DNA of 64,000 nucleotides from Brevundimonas sp. G8 (GCF_902506205.1 NZ_LR732816.1:2864993-2928992), one strand, 5' to 3'. Counted from the first letter of the stretch, positions 51,089 to 61,515 are shown. Program-made: numbers and translations. The notes: generated by a model not told the origin, from the letters alone.

Positions 51089-51810
51089 GCCTGCATCGCC
51101 GCATCTACGCCGATCTGGAGGGGCGGATCCTGTCCGGCGACCTGTCGCCCGGCGATCGGATTCCGTTCGAGCATGAGCTGACCGACCGCTACGGCTGTTC
51201 GCGCATGACGGTGTCCAAAGCCATTTCCGAACTGGCGGGGCGGGGGCTGGTCACGCGCCGTCGCCGCGCTGGCACCTTCGTCGCCCAGCCTAAAGCGCAT
51301 GCCGCCGTTCTCGCCATTCCCGACCTTAGGGCCGAGGTGATCGAGCGAGGACAGGTTTACGGCTATGTCCTGCTGGTACGGATCGAGCGCGAGCCGGAGG
51401 GCACGGACGAGATCGAACTGGCGTCGAGCGGCCGTCTGCTGGACCTGACCTGTCTGCACAGCGCCGACGGCGCACCGCTGGCGCTGGAGCATCGGTTGAT
51501 TGCACTGGGGGCTGCGCCCCAAGCCATAGACGTGGATTTTCAGACGGTTCCGCCGGGAAGCTGGCTGCTGGACTCCGCACCCTGGACTGAGGCGGAGAAC
51601 CGCATCTCGGCCGTCGCGGCCGACGCCCGCGCCTCGCGCCTGTTGCAACTCAAGCCCGGCGCCGCCTGCCTGTGCGTCGAGCGGCGGACGTGGCGGGACG
51701 GGCAGGGGGTAACGCGGGTCTGGCAGACCTTCCCCGGCGAGCGCTACGATCTGGTGGCGCGTTTCTCGTCAGCCCACTCACCCGTTCTGGCCAAGGAGCC
51801 GCGCCGATGA
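51085..51810 (+). CDS. hutC: Histidine utilization repressor HutC
   Basis: The 241-residue protein is a GntR-family regulator of the HutC/UTRA subgroup: N-terminal winged helix ([40 protein letters not shown]) and a C-terminal UTRA ligand domain ([42 protein letters not shown]). Urocanate is the inducer in known systems. The start is GTG 51085, overlapping the hutF stop, and its end overlaps hutI as ATGA. Confidence 0.96.
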   Translation: MSLHRRIYADLEGRILSGDLSPGDRIPFEHELTDRYGCSRMTVSKAISELAGRGLVTRRRRAGTFVAQPKAHAAVLAIPDLRAEVIERGQVYGYVLLVRIEREPEGTDEIELASSGRLLDLTCLHSADGAPLALEHRLIALGAAPQAIDVDFQTVPPGSWLLDSAPWTEAENRISAVAADARASRLLQLKPGAACLCVERRTWRDGQGVTRVWQTFPGERYDLVARFSSAHSPVLAKEPRR

Positions 51811-53018
51811 AGGCCGACCGTCTGCTGATCGATTGCCACGTCGCCACCATGGTCGAGGGGACTGTCCCCTATGGCGCCATCCAGGATGCGGCCGTGGTCG
51901 TCTCCGATGGCCGCATCGCCTGGGTGGGGCCTCGCGCTGATCTGCCGTCCTTGGATGCGGCCGAAACCGAGCGGCTGGACGGGCGCTGGGTCACGCCAGG
52001 CCTGATCGACTGCCATACGCACCTTGTGTTCGGCGGCGACCGGTCGGCCGAGTTCGAACAGCGGCTGGGCGGGGCGACCTACGAAGAGATCGCGCGCGCC
52101 GGCGGCGGCATCGTCTCGTCGGTCAAGGCCACGCGGGCGGCGTCGGAAGATGAGCTATTCGCCTCGGCCATGACGCAGTTGGCGGGGCTGAAAGATACTG
52201 GCGTCACGACCGTCGAGATCAAGTCCGGCTATGGGCTGGATCGCGAGACGGAGCTGAAGATGCTGCGTGTCGCTCGCCGGATCGGACGCGAAGGCGGGGT
52301 GCGTGTCCGCACCAGCTATCTTGGCCTGCATGCCGTGCCGCCCGAATATCGCGACGACCGCGCCGCATATGTCGATCTGGCCATCGACGACATCCTGCCT
52401 GCCGCCCATGCCGAAGGCCTGGTCGATGCGGTCGACGCCTATTGCGAGCCCATCGCCTTTTCGACTGACGAGGTGTCGCGCCTGTTCGACAAGGCGCGCG
52501 CGCTGGGCCTTCCGGTCAAGCTGCACGCCGACCAGTTGTCGAACGGCGGCGGCGCGGCCCTGGCGGCGCGCTATCAGGCCCTGTCCGCCGACCACATCGA
52601 ACACGCGACCGAAGAGGGCGTCGTCGCCATGGCCGCCGCTGGCGTCGTCTCCGTCCTTCTGCCGGGCGCCTATCTGATGCTGCGCGAGACCCAGGCGCCG
52701 CCCGTCGATCTGCTACGCCGCCACGGCGTACGCATGGCCGTCGCCACCGACTGCAACCCCGGAACCTCGCCCGTGGCCTCCATGACCGCCGCCCTGAACC
52801 TCGCCTGCGTCCAGTTTCGCCTGACGCCGGAAGAGGCTCTGGCTGGCGCGACGCGAGAGGCGGCGCGAGCGCTGGGGATGCTGGACGAGATCGGCACAAT
52901 CGAAACGGGCAAGGCGGCGGACCTTGCAATCTGGGACATCACTCGACCGGCGGAGCTTTGTTACTGGCTGGGCAAGCCTTTATGCGCGGCGAGTTATTGG
53001 GAAGGTATACGCCTATAG
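51807..53018 (+). CDS. hutI: Imidazolonepropionase
   Basis: HutI opens the imidazolone ring to give N-formimidoyl-glutamate. The 403-residue protein belongs to the metal-dependent amidohydrolases: [66 protein letters not shown] and [17 protein letters not shown] 51807 overlaps the hutC stop. It closes the plus-strand arm; an MmeI-like R-M gene follows after 37 bp. Confidence 0.97.
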   Translation: MKADRLLIDCHVATMVEGTVPYGAIQDAAVVVSDGRIAWVGPRADLPSLDAAETERLDGRWVTPGLIDCHTHLVFGGDRSAEFEQRLGGATYEEIARAGGGIVSSVKATRAASEDELFASAMTQLAGLKDTGVTTVEIKSGYGLDRETELKMLRVARRIGREGGVRVRTSYLGLHAVPPEYRDDRAAYVDLAIDDILPAAHAEGLVDAVDAYCEPIAFSTDEVSRLFDKARALGLPVKLHADQLSNGGGAALAARYQALSADHIEHATEEGVVAMAAAGVVSVLLPGAYLMLRETQAPPVDLLRRHGVRMAVATDCNPGTSPVASMTAALNLACVQFRLTPEEALAGATREAARALGMLDEIGTIETGKAADLAIWDITRPAELCYWLGKPLCAASYWEGIRL

Positions 53019-53055
53019 ATTGCGTTCTGAGACAGAATAACCTTAGATTGTTCCC

Positions 53056-56000
53056 ATGCAGGGCAAACAATCAGACGATGTCGAGGCCTTCATCGCCCAC
53101 TGGTCGAGCGTTCCGATCAGCGAAAGGGCGCACTACCAGACCTTCATCATCCAATTGTGCCGCCTGATCGGAGCGCCGGCTCGGGATGATGAACGGACCG
53201 GCGACCTGGACTACTGCTTCGAAAGGCCGGTTCGGTTTCGGCATGACGACGGGTCCAGCCAGTCTGGCTACATCGACTGCGCCAAGCGCGATTGTTTCGT
53301 GCTGGAGGCGAAACAGTCGCAGAAGAGGCGCGAGGGCGGGCCGTTCGATCCGGTCGTTCAACTGGCGCTGTTTACGCGCTCCGTGGCCAAATCACGTGCG
53401 CCGTCGCAAGAGGCCCTGGATCGGCTGATGCGTACAGCCAAGCGCCAGGCCGAGAACTACGCCAAGGCGCTGGATGAATGGCCGCCGTTTCTGGTGATCG
53501 TGGACGTCGGGCGATCGATCGAGCTTTGGTCCGACTTCGCGCGTCAGGGCAAGATCTACGCGCCGTTCCCCGATCGCGCAGGTTATCGGATCACGCTGGA
53601 TCAGCTTCGCTCGCCCGAGGTGAGGGATCGCCTGCGCCGGGTCTGGACCGAGCCCATGTCGCTGGACCCGGCCGCCAGGGCGGCCGAGGTGACCACGGCC
53701 ATCGCGTCACGTCTGGCCTGGCTGGTGAGATCCATCAACAACCGGCGGCAGGTCGGGCTGGACCGAGTGGACGCTTCGGCTCAGGCTGAAAAGACGGCGC
53801 TGTTCGTCATGCAATGCATCTTCGCCATGTTCGCCGACAGCGTCAGACTAATCGATGACCGAGGATTCCTGAGGCTGCTGGAAAGCTATCGCTCCAAGGC
53901 TGACCGGTTTCACGATGGCGCGCGGATATTTTTCAGGACAATGGATGAAGGCGGCCACTGCCTGGCGACGCAGGAACGTATCCGGCGGTTCAATGGCGGA
54001 CTCTACCACCGCGTGGACCCCATTCCGATCACCGAGGATGAGTTGTCGGCGCTAACTGCGGCGGCACGATGCGATTGGGCCAATGTCGAACCGGCGATCT
54101 TCGGCGCCCTGCTGGAGCAGGCGCTTGATCCAGCGGAACGCGCTGAACTGGGCGCCCACTACACGCCGCGCGCCTTTGTCGAGCGCCTGATCGAGCCGAC
54201 GATCATGGAGCCGTTGCGCGCAGATTGGGAGGCGGTCGAAGCCCAGGCCATCGGCCTGTATTTGAACGGTGATCCCTTGGGAGCGCGTCGTCTGATCCGT
54301 GGCTTCCACGAACAACTGTGCAAGGTGCGGGTGCTGGATCCCGCCTGCGGCACTGGCAACTTCCTCTATGTCGCCATGCGAATGATGAAGGAATTGGAAG
54401 AGGAGATCGTCAGCACCTTGGGTGAAATGGGCGAGCACCAGGGCCTTCTGGCCCTAGAAGGCCATGTGGTCAGTCCAGAGCAGTTTTATGGGCTGGAGAA
54501 GAACGCCAACGCCGCCTGGATCGCTGAGATGGTCATGTGGATCGGCCATCTCCAGTGGCATTTTCGCGTGTCCGGCGACGCCATGCCCAGCGAGCCGATC
54601 CTGAAGGACTTTCGCACGATAAAGCGGGCTGACGCGCTGCTCGAGTGTGCGCGCATCGAAATCGTTCGCGACGGCGCCGTTCACCGCCGCGCTCCGGATG
54701 GAGACCACAGAGGACGGCTGTTGTTCGAGCGAGAGACAGACCGGGAGACCCTCCGTTACGTCGATCCGCGTTCGAAGCCTTGGCCTTCTGTCCATTTTAT
54801 CGTCGGTAATCCGCCCTTTATTGGCGGCAAGGATCTGAGGCGGGAACTTGGCGACGGCTATGTTGATGCCCTGGCGACCATCAGGAACGGCCGGTTTCTG
54901 TCTGCAGATTTCGTCACCGCCTGGTGGGACCGGGCGGCTGAAATCTTGACCCAGCCCGGATCGACCCTGCGACGCTTCGGCTTCATCACGACCAATTCGA
55001 TCACCCAGACCTTCTCGCGTCGGGTGCTGGAGCATCACTTGGATGATGGACCACCGATCCGGCTGGTCTTTGCGATCCCGGATCATCCTTGGGTCAGGGG
55101 TGTGGGATGTGCGGACGTGCGTATCGCCATGTCCGTCGTAGAGAGGGGCGAACCGGACGGGCAGGGGCGTTGGCTGAAGGTCCGTGATGCGCAGGCGCTG
55201 ACGTTCGAGGAGAGGCATGGCGACATCGGCGCCGATCTGATGCTGGACAGCCGGCTGACGCGGGTCGGGGCGTTGAAGGCCAATGCGGTGCTGGCCTATC
55301 GCGGCGTGCAGTTGATGGGGGCGGGCTTTCAGGTCTCGCCGGCGAGGGCGAAGGCGCTGTTGTCGGGATCGGATCGGCAGGCGCCATCCCCGGTTCGAGA
55401 CTATCGGAATGGAAGAGATTTGGCGGACCGACCGCGGGGCGTTCAGGTCATAGACTTCTTCGGTTGGGATGAAGGCGAAGCGCGGCGTCGCCATCCGCTA
55501 TTGTATCAGCATCTGCTGGAGACGGTGAAGCCGGATCGGGACCGCAACAACAGGGCCGCCTATCGCGACAACTGGTGGATATTCGGAGAGCCGCGTCGCG
55601 ATCTCAGGGCCGCGCTGGAGGGGCTGGACCGCTACATTGTCACCGTCGAGACGGCCAAACATCGCTGGTTCCGCTTCGTGGATGCTTTGACCCTGCCGGA
55701 CAACAAGCTGGTGGTGATCGCCAGCGATGATCCCGCCGTGCTGGGCGTGCTGTCCTCAAGGCAACATCGGGCGTGGTTCGCCGCCAACGCAGGGAGGATT
55801 GGCGAATACGAGCGCGAGGCCGTCTATGTGAAGGGGGCCTGTTTCGACGCATTTCCGTTCCCCGATCTGAAGGGCGACTTGGCGGCCGAGATCGGCGTGC
55901 GGGCCGAGGAACTGGATAGGCTGCGGTCCGATGTTCTGGGGCGCCACGCCGCCTTGACCATGACTGGATTGTACAACGCCAGGGCGCGGATGGGCGGCGA

Positions 56001-56508
56001 TCTACTGACGGAGGCGGAACGAGTCGTACATGAGACCGGATGCGTGGGCGTGCTTGACCACCTGCACCAACGGCTCGATGGCCTAGTCGCCCACGCCTAC
56101 GGCTGGCCCGACGACCTGACGGACGGCCAGATCGTTGATCGCCTCATCGTCCTGAATCAGGCGCGTGCAGAGCAGGAGACGCGGGGCGATATCCGGTTCC
56201 TGCGCGCAGGCTACCAAGCTGGAAAGGTCAGGCAGGGCGGCGGGGTGAAACCTGTTCAACCCAGTCTGCCGACGTCGCGCGAGAAGATGTTCCTGCCGGA
56301 GGAACCAGGCGCTCTTGCCTCAAGCTTGCTGTCCATCTTGCGCAAGGCTGGTGTGCCGATGCCGCCTGCAGCCTTGGTCGCCGAGTTTGAGGGCAGCCGG
56401 CCCCGGGCACGCCGAATGATCGACCATACGCTGGCGGTGCTGGCTGTCGCGGGCTCTGTTCAACGCACCGACGTCGGCTGGTTCGCGCCGCGGCGTATGC
56501 CGAGCTAA
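53056..56508 (+). CDS. MmeI-like (type IIL) single-chain restriction-modification enzyme
   Basis: The 1150-residue protein combines nuclease and methyltransferase. Near the N-terminus Asp74, Glu84 and Lys86 (YIDCAKRDCFVLEAKQ) form a PD-(D/E)XK site with exactly the D-x9-E-x-K spacing of MmeI. A helical spacer (about 200-360) precedes an N6-adenine methyltransferase with motif I VLDPACGTGNFLYVA at 427-440 and motif IV NPPF at 585-588; target recognition and C-terminal regions follow. About 120 C-terminal residues have no counterpart in MmeI (~919 residues). Single-chain enzymes need no separate methylase, and none is nearby. Placement directly after hutI suggests acquisition by transfer. The recognition sequence is unknown. 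Confidence 0.88.
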   Translation: MQGKQSDDVEAFIAHWSSVPISERAHYQTFIIQLCRLIGAPARDDERTGDLDYCFERPVRFRHDDGSSQSGYIDCAKRDCFVLEAKQSQKRREGGPFDPVVQLALFTRSVAKSRAPSQEALDRLMRTAKRQAENYAKALDEWPPFLVIVDVGRSIELWSDFARQGKIYAPFPDRAGYRITLDQLRSPEVRDRLRRVWTEPMSLDPAARAAEVTTAIASRLAWLVRSINNRRQVGLDRVDASAQAEKTALFVMQCIFAMFADSVRLIDDRGFLRLLESYRSKADRFHDGARIFFRTMDEGGHCLATQERIRRFNGGLYHRVDPIPITEDELSALTAAARCDWANVEPAIFGALLEQALDPAERAELGAHYTPRAFVERLIEPTIMEPLRADWEAVEAQAIGLYLNGDPLGARRLIRGFHEQLCKVRVLDPACGTGNFLYVAMRMMKELEEEIVSTLGEMGEHQGLLALEGHVVSPEQFYGLEKNANAAWIAEMVMWIGHLQWHFRVSGDAMPSEPILKDFRTIKRADALLECARIEIVRDGAVHRRAPDGDHRGRLLFERETDRETLRYVDPRSKPWPSVHFIVGNPPFIGGKDLRRELGDGYVDALATIRNGRFLSADFVTAWWDRAAEILTQPGSTLRRFGFITTNSITQTFSRRVLEHHLDDGPPIRLVFAIPDHPWVRGVGCADVRIAMSVVERGEPDGQGRWLKVRDAQALTFEERHGDIGADLMLDSRLTRVGALKANAVLAYRGVQLMGAGFQVSPARAKALLSGSDRQAPSPVRDYRNGRDLADRPRGVQVIDFFGWDEGEARRRHPLLYQHLLETVKPDRDRNNRAAYRDNWWIFGEPRRDLRAALEGLDRYIVTVETAKHRWFRFVDALTLPDNKLVVIASDDPAVLGVLSSRQHRAWFAANAGRIGEYEREAVYVKGACFDAFPFPDLKGDLAAEIGVRAEELDRLRSDVLGRHAALTMTGLYNARARMGGDLLTEAERVVHETGCVGVLDHLHQRLDGLVAHAYGWPDDLTDGQIVDRLIVLNQARAEQETRGDIRFLRAGYQAGKVRQGGGVKPVQPSLPTSREKMFLPEEPGALASSLLSILRKAGVPMPPAALVAEFEGSRPRARRMIDHTLAVLAVAGSVQRTDVGWFAPRRMPS

Positions 56509-56512
56509 GGGC

Positions 56513-56890
56513 TCAGGTCTGGGCGACGCCCATGGCCTTCATCAGGGCGTCGCGGATGGCGGCTTCGGTGAAGGGCTTCTGGATGGTGGCTTGGCCGCGC
56601 CATTCTTCGGGCAGGCCGCCTTCGCCGTAGCCGGTGGAAAAGACGAAGGGCACGCCGCGCGCCTTGAGGATTTCGGCGACGGGGAAGACCTGGCGGCCGG
56701 CGACGTTGACGTCCAGCAGGGCGGCGTCAAGGTCGGCTGTGTCGCGGGCCAGGGTCTCGCCGTCGTCGATGTTGGACGCCGGACCGACCGGAATGCATTC
56801 CATGTCTTCCAGGATCGTCTCAAGGAGCATGGCGACGAGGGATTCATCCTCGACGATCAGGACACGGCGGCCGGTCAGGGGTTGGGTCAT
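56513..56890 (-). CDS. Single-domain response regulator
   Basis: The 125-residue protein is a stand-alone receiver domain: acidic pocket in VLIVEDESLVAM, phospho-acceptor Asp60 in AALLDVNVAG, and the conserved Lys in IQKPFTEAAI. There is no output domain. It overlaps the HWE kinase gene by 4 bp, so it is probably that kinase's partner or phosphate sink, as LovR is for LovK in Caulobacter. Confidence 0.93.
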   Translation of the reverse strand: MTQPLTGRRVLIVEDESLVAMLLETILEDMECIPVGPASNIDDGETLARDTADLDAALLDVNVAGRQVFPVAEILKARGVPFVFSTGYGEGGLPEEWRGQATIQKPFTEAAIRDALMKAMGVAQT

Positions 56891-58395
56891 TGTGCGGCCG
56901 TCCTGTCGAGCGGAACCGTCAGTTCCGCGATCAATCCATCGGGGGCGTAGACCAGATCGATCTCGCCCGCCAGATCATGGCGAATGTTTCGTTCAATCAA
57001 GCGGCTACCGAAACCTCTTCTGTCCGGCGCCGTAACTTTCGGTCCGCCCATTTCGCGCCAGCTGAGCTGGAGCTTGCGGGCTCTCTGATCGGCAAGAGAC
57101 CAGTCGATCAGGATGCGGCCTTCCGGCGTGTGGAGCGCGCCGTATTTGGCGGCGTTGGTGGCCAGTTCGTGGAATATCATACCCAGCGACAGCACGATGG
57201 CGGGTTCCAGCGATACCGGTGGACCGTTCAGACTGATGCGGGTGTGGCCATAGGCCTCGGTCTCGTGCTCCAGGATGGCGCGCAGGTCGGCGCCTTCCCA
57301 ATGGCTCTGCGTCAACAGATTGTGGGTGTGGGACAGGGCCATGATCCGGGACTGGAAGGTCTCGGCGAAGCCTGCGGGATCGGTGTTGGAACGGGCTGTC
57401 TGGATGGCGATCGACTGGACCGTGGCCAGGGTGTTTTTCACCCGGTGGTTCAGTTCGTCGATCATCAGCTTCTGGCGCTGGGCCGCCAGAACGTTCTCGG
57501 TGATCTCGTGACCCTGGACGAAGATGCCGACGACCGCGCCTGCGTCGTCACGGATCGGCTGATAGATGAAGTTGAGATAGACGGTTTCCAAGGGGCCGTC
57601 GGGCGTGCGCTGCAACTGGGCCACGCTTTCGCGGCCTTCGTAGGGTTCGCCGGTGACGAAGACGCCGTCCAGAAACTCGTAGAAGCCTTGGCCCACAAGT
57701 TCCGGCAAGGCCTCACGCACGGGCTTGCCGGCGATGTCGCGGTGGCCGATCAACTGACCATAGGCGTCATTGTGCATCTGGAACCGGTGGTCCGGGCCGG
57801 ACAGGATGGCGACGAAGCCCGGCGCTTGCATGAACATCTCGACCAGGCGATTGCGCTCGGTCTCAAGGCGGCGATTGTCTTCTTGGACCGACTGAGCGCG
57901 GCGCAGGACCGAACCGCCGACGATGGCGTCGAGGGCGGTGGTCGGCTCGTCCGGCTGAATTGCGGGGGAGAGGTCGGTGACGTCCGTTGTGTGCTGGAGC
58001 AGCAGCACTACCTCGCCGGCGTCGTTCAGGATCGGGGTGTGGGTAGCGCTCCAGATTCTTTCCACAAAGACCTCGCTGCCGTCCGGCCGGGTCTGGGGCA
58101 CAGAATAGCGCACGACGGCGAGGTGATCGCGTTGGCGAGTGTCGCGTGCCTTTTCCAGCGAGGCGCGGACTTGGCGCACATTGTCCGGCGCCTCGGATCC
58201 TGGGCCTGAATCAAAGGCGGCGAACAGCGGCTGGCCCATCACTTCGCTGCGCCTGGCGCCTGTGACGTCCCTGTAGGCTTGGTTGACCTCTACAATGCGG
58301 AAATCAGGCGTGAGCAGCACATAGGGATTGGGCGAGGCCTCGAAGGCGGCGCCCAGATCGACGGTCAGGTCGTTTGATTTCGTCGTGTCGTTCAA
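56887..58395 (-). CDS. HWE-family sensor histidine kinase with two PAS domains
   Basis: The 502-residue protein has PAS domains at about residues 15-140 (PYVLLTPDFRIVEVNQAYRD) and 185-300 (APGFVAILSGPDHRFQMHND), each with a PAC-like C-terminal strand, then an HWE/HisKA_2 kinase: His317 in DELNHRVKNTLATVQSI and HELATNAAKYGAL in the ATP-binding part. No transmembrane segment is visible, so it senses a cytosolic cue; neither PAS has the LOV cysteine motif. Such kinases often feed the alphaproteobacterial general stress response. An EcfG-like promoter lies just upstream. Confidence 0.93.
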   Translation of the reverse strand: MNDTTKSNDLTVDLGAAFEASPNPYVLLTPDFRIVEVNQAYRDVTGARRSEVMGQPLFAAFDSGPGSEAPDNVRQVRASLEKARDTRQRDHLAVVRYSVPQTRPDGSEVFVERIWSATHTPILNDAGEVVLLLQHTTDVTDLSPAIQPDEPTTALDAIVGGSVLRRAQSVQEDNRRLETERNRLVEMFMQAPGFVAILSGPDHRFQMHNDAYGQLIGHRDIAGKPVREALPELVGQGFYEFLDGVFVTGEPYEGRESVAQLQRTPDGPLETVYLNFIYQPIRDDAGAVVGIFVQGHEITENVLAAQRQKLMIDELNHRVKNTLATVQSIAIQTARSNTDPAGFAETFQSRIMALSHTHNLLTQSHWEGADLRAILEHETEAYGHTRISLNGPPVSLEPAIVLSLGMIFHELATNAAKYGALHTPEGRILIDWSLADQRARKLQLSWREMGGPKVTAPDRRGFGSRLIERNIRHDLAGEIDLVYAPDGLIAELTVPLDRTAAQ

Positions 58396-58420
58396 CGCCT
58401 ACCCCGTCCAGCTTGACGAT

Positions 58421-58445
58421 AACGCACGATCTTGAAATCGGTTCT
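58421..58445 (-). promoter_or_regulatory. EcfG/SigT-like promoter for the HWE kinase
   Basis: On the minus strand AGAAC (58441-58445) and CGTTAT (from 58424) are separated by 16 bases, one mismatch from the GGAAC-N16-CGTT consensus of the general stress sigma factor. The start codon is 26 bp further on. The match is short, so this is suggestive only. Confidence 0.4.
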
Positions 58446-58514
58446 ACCGCGAGATGTCGCGAACTGTGATCGCAAGGTCATTGGCCTGACCGCAGGATTT
58501 GCTAATCAGCGAGG

Positions 58515-60035
58515 ATGACAATCGCCGGCGTCTTCGCCACCCTCTCGCTCATGATGGCTCCCGCAGCTGACCAGCCCACCGTCCGCATTCAGCAGGGCGT
58601 CCTGATCGGACGCGCCGATGCCGACGTGGCCGCGTTCAAAAATATACCCTACGCCGCGCCGCCGACGGCCGAGCGACGCTGGCGGCCGCCGGGCGCCGCG
58701 CCGACCTGGCAGGGACAGAGGGATGCCAGCGCCTATGGCCCCCTGTGCATCCAGGCGCCGCCCAGCGGCGATCCCGGCGTCGGGCCCTTGCCCATGAGCG
58801 AGGACTGCCTGAACCTGAACGTCTGGCGGCCGGTGGGTACGCGCCAGCCGGCGCCGGTCATGGTGTGGATCCATGGCGGCGGGCTGGTGAACGGGTCGGG
58901 GACGGCTCCGTTGTATGACGGCACGACCCTGGCCAAGCGCGGCGTCGTCGTGGTGACGCTGAACTATCGGCTGGGGCGGCTGGGATTCTTCGACCACCCG
59001 GCGCTGGCGGCCGAGCGGCCTGCAGGCGAGGCGGCGGGCAACTATGGCCTGATGGATGTGACGGCGGCGCTGAAATGGGTGCGCGCCAATATCGCGGACT
59101 TCGGCGGCGATCCCGAGAACGTCACGATCTTCGGCGAGTCGGCGGGCGGCGCCATCGTGACGCGGCTGATGATCTCGCCGCCAGCACGGGGCCTGTTCGA
59201 CCGGGCCGTGGTGCAGTCGGGCCTGGGACGAGAGTTGCAGACCCCGCTGGACAAGAAGGGGCCGCACGGCGCCCCCTCGGCGCGTGAGCGGGGCGAGGTC
59301 TGGTCATTCGGCGCGGGCCTGAGGACCGCCGCCGATCTGCGCGCCGCACCGGCCGACATGTTTCTGACGCCGCCGCCGGTGTTCGCCAACGGCGACCTGA
59401 CCCTGATCGACGGGCGGATCGTGCCGTCCACGGTCGAGACGGCGTTCAAAGCGGGGCGGCAGGCGCCGGTTCCCCTGATCATCGGCACGAACAGCGCCGA
59501 GTTCTGGTGGATGCGGCCCACGGACCGCAACGGCTATGGCCAGATCGACGACGATATGACCTGGCTGGAGCGGGCCGACGCGGTCCAGGCCTATGGCGGT
59601 CTGGACGCGTTCGACAAGCTGGCCATCACGGACCTGGTGTTCTCGGAACCGGCGCGGATGCTGGCGCGGCTGCACAACAAGGCCGGTCATCAGGCCTGGC
59701 TCTATCGGTTCGACATCTCGTCGCCGCAGAACCCCGAGCCGCACGGCGGCGCCACTCACGCGATCGAGCGGCCGTATGTGTTCGGCACGCTGACCACCCT
59801 GCCGTATCCGGTCGAGGATCGCGATCGCAAGGCGTCGGAGGCCATGATCGGCTACTGGACCGCCTTCGCGCGCTCGGGCGATCCCAATGGCGTCGGCCGG
59901 ATCGAATGGCCGCGCGCCAGGGCAGGGGATACCCGGCTGATGAACTTCGGCAATGCGGGGCCGACGGTGACGCCGGTTCCGTTCAGCGCGCGGCTGGACC
60001 TGCTGGAACGGTTCCGCGACCGGCCCCGGCCGTAA
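58515..60035 (+). CDS. Carboxylesterase/lipase (type B)
   Basis: The 506-residue protein is a COesterase-family alpha/beta hydrolase that cleaves carboxylic esters. The oxyanion motif WIHGGGLVNGSG and the nucleophile elbow GESAGGA (Ser209) are present, and PHGGATHAIERPYVFG supplies the C-terminal His. A weak hydrophobic N-terminus (1-16) may be a signal peptide. It ends 5 bp from the convergent gor gene. The substrate is unknown. Confidence 0.92.
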   Translation: MTIAGVFATLSLMMAPAADQPTVRIQQGVLIGRADADVAAFKNIPYAAPPTAERRWRPPGAAPTWQGQRDASAYGPLCIQAPPSGDPGVGPLPMSEDCLNLNVWRPVGTRQPAPVMVWIHGGGLVNGSGTAPLYDGTTLAKRGVVVVTLNYRLGRLGFFDHPALAAERPAGEAAGNYGLMDVTAALKWVRANIADFGGDPENVTIFGESAGGAIVTRLMISPPARGLFDRAVVQSGLGRELQTPLDKKGPHGAPSARERGEVWSFGAGLRTAADLRAAPADMFLTPPPVFANGDLTLIDGRIVPSTVETAFKAGRQAPVPLIIGTNSAEFWWMRPTDRNGYGQIDDDMTWLERADAVQAYGGLDAFDKLAITDLVFSEPARMLARLHNKAGHQAWLYRFDISSPQNPEPHGGATHAIERPYVFGTLTTLPYPVEDRDRKASEAMIGYWTAFARSGDPNGVGRIEWPRARAGDTRLMNFGNAGPTVTPVPFSARLDLLERFRDRPRP

Positions 60036-60040
60036 GGGTT

Positions 60041-61423
60041 TCAGCCGGCCGAAGTGGCGTTCGACTGCTTCTCCTTCAGGGTGACCAGTTCTTCGGCCAT
60101 GGTCGGGTGGACGGCGCAGGTGGCGTCCCACTGGGCCTTGGTCAGGCCGGCCTTCACGGCGATGGCGGCCAGCTGGATCATCTCAGGGCTGTCCGGGCCG
60201 ACGATGTGGACGCCGACGACGCGCTGGCTGTCGGCGTCGACCACCAGCTTCATCAGCACCCGCTCGTCCGAGCCGGTGAAGGCGTATTTCATCGGACGGA
60301 AACGGGTGACGTAGACGTCCACCCCCTTGGAGCATGACCGGCGCGCCTCGGCCTCGCTGAGGCCCACGACGCCGACGGGCGGCTGGCTGAAGACGGCAGT
60401 GGCGACGGCCTCGTAGTCGAAGTGCTGGGGATTGTCGCGATAGACCGTCTGGTGGAAGGCGACCGCCTCGCGGATGGCGACGGGCGTCAGGTTCATCCGG
60501 TCGGTCACGTCGCCGATGGCCCAGATGTTGTCGGCCGTGGTCTTCGAGTACGGATCGACCTTGATCGCACCTTCGTCGTTCATCTCGACGCCAGCGGCTT
60601 CCAGGCCCAAATCCTTGACGTGCGGAATGCGGCCGGTCGCGAACATGACCACGTCGGCTTCCAGCTTCATGCCGTTTTCCAGGTGGTTGACCAGACCGGT
60701 GGCGGTCTTTTCGATCTTCTCGTGCTGGCAGCCAAGGACGACTTTGATGCCGCGCTTCTCGATCTCGCCGGCCAGGTGCGCGCGCACGTCGTCGTCGAAG
60801 CCGCGCAGTATGTTGGGGCCGCGATAGATCAGGGTGGTCTCGACGCCGAGGCCGGCGAAAATGCCTGCGAACTCCACCGCGATATAGCCGCCGCCCGCGA
60901 TCAGGATGCGCTTGGGCAGTTCGGGCAGGTGGAAGGCTTCTTCGGAAGTGATGGCGTGTTCTATGCCGGGCATGTCTTCCGGCTTCCAGGGACGGCCGCC
61001 GGTGGCGATCAGGATCTTCTCGGCGGTGATGGTGCGGTTCTTGCCGACGATCTCGACGGTGTGGGCATCCTTCAGGACCGCGCGGCCGTGGACCAGTTCG
61101 ACGCCCGCCTTGCCCAGGTTGGCGGCATAGATACCCGACAGGCGTGCGATCTCGACGTCCTTGGCCTCTAGGAAGGTGGGCCAGTCGAACTTGGCGTTGT
61201 CGAAGGACCAGCCGTAGCCCTCGGCGATCTCGAGCGCGTGGCTGACCTCGGAGGCCATGACCATGAACTTCTTGGGCACGCAGCCGCGGATGACGCAGGT
61301 GCCGCCGACCCGATACTCCTCCGCGACCGCGACCTTCTTGCCGTCCAGCGCCGTCAGCCGCGCCGCCCGCACCCCGCCCGAACCGGCGCCGATGACGAAG
61401 AGGTCGTAGTCGTAGTCGGCCAT
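60041..61423 (-). CDS. gor: Glutathione-disulfide reductase
   Basis: Gor reduces oxidised glutathione with NADPH. The 460-residue flavoprotein shows FAD-binding VIGAGSGGVRAARL, the redox disulfide GGTCVIRGCVPKK (Cys43, Cys48), the NADPH-binding GGGYIAVEFAGI, AIGDVTDRMNLTPVA and the catalytic His in CAVHPTMAEELV. ATG 61423 (MADYDYD) was chosen over an upstream ATG at 61456. Confidence 0.96.
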   Translation of the reverse strand: MADYDYDLFVIGAGSGGVRAARLTALDGKKVAVAEEYRVGGTCVIRGCVPKKFMVMASEVSHALEIAEGYGWSFDNAKFDWPTFLEAKDVEIARLSGIYAANLGKAGVELVHGRAVLKDAHTVEIVGKNRTITAEKILIATGGRPWKPEDMPGIEHAITSEEAFHLPELPKRILIAGGGYIAVEFAGIFAGLGVETTLIYRGPNILRGFDDDVRAHLAGEIEKRGIKVVLGCQHEKIEKTATGLVNHLENGMKLEADVVMFATGRIPHVKDLGLEAAGVEMNDEGAIKVDPYSKTTADNIWAIGDVTDRMNLTPVAIREAVAFHQTVYRDNPQHFDYEAVATAVFSQPPVGVVGLSEAEARRSCSKGVDVYVTRFRPMKYAFTGSDERVLMKLVVDADSQRVVGVHIVGPDSPEMIQLAAIAVKAGLTKAQWDATCAVHPTMAEELVTLKEKQSNATSAG

Positions 61424-61515
61424 GGGTGGATTCCGTTCAGCAGAGGGCATCGGCATTTAAGCCGCGCTGCGCGAAATCCAAGAGGTTCAAGCTATTGGGA
61501 AACAGGGAAAGACGA

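Noticed and set aside
53071..55494. Minus-strand ORFs inside the restriction-modification gene
   Set aside because: The plus-strand frame carries all the motifs; the antisense frames have none.
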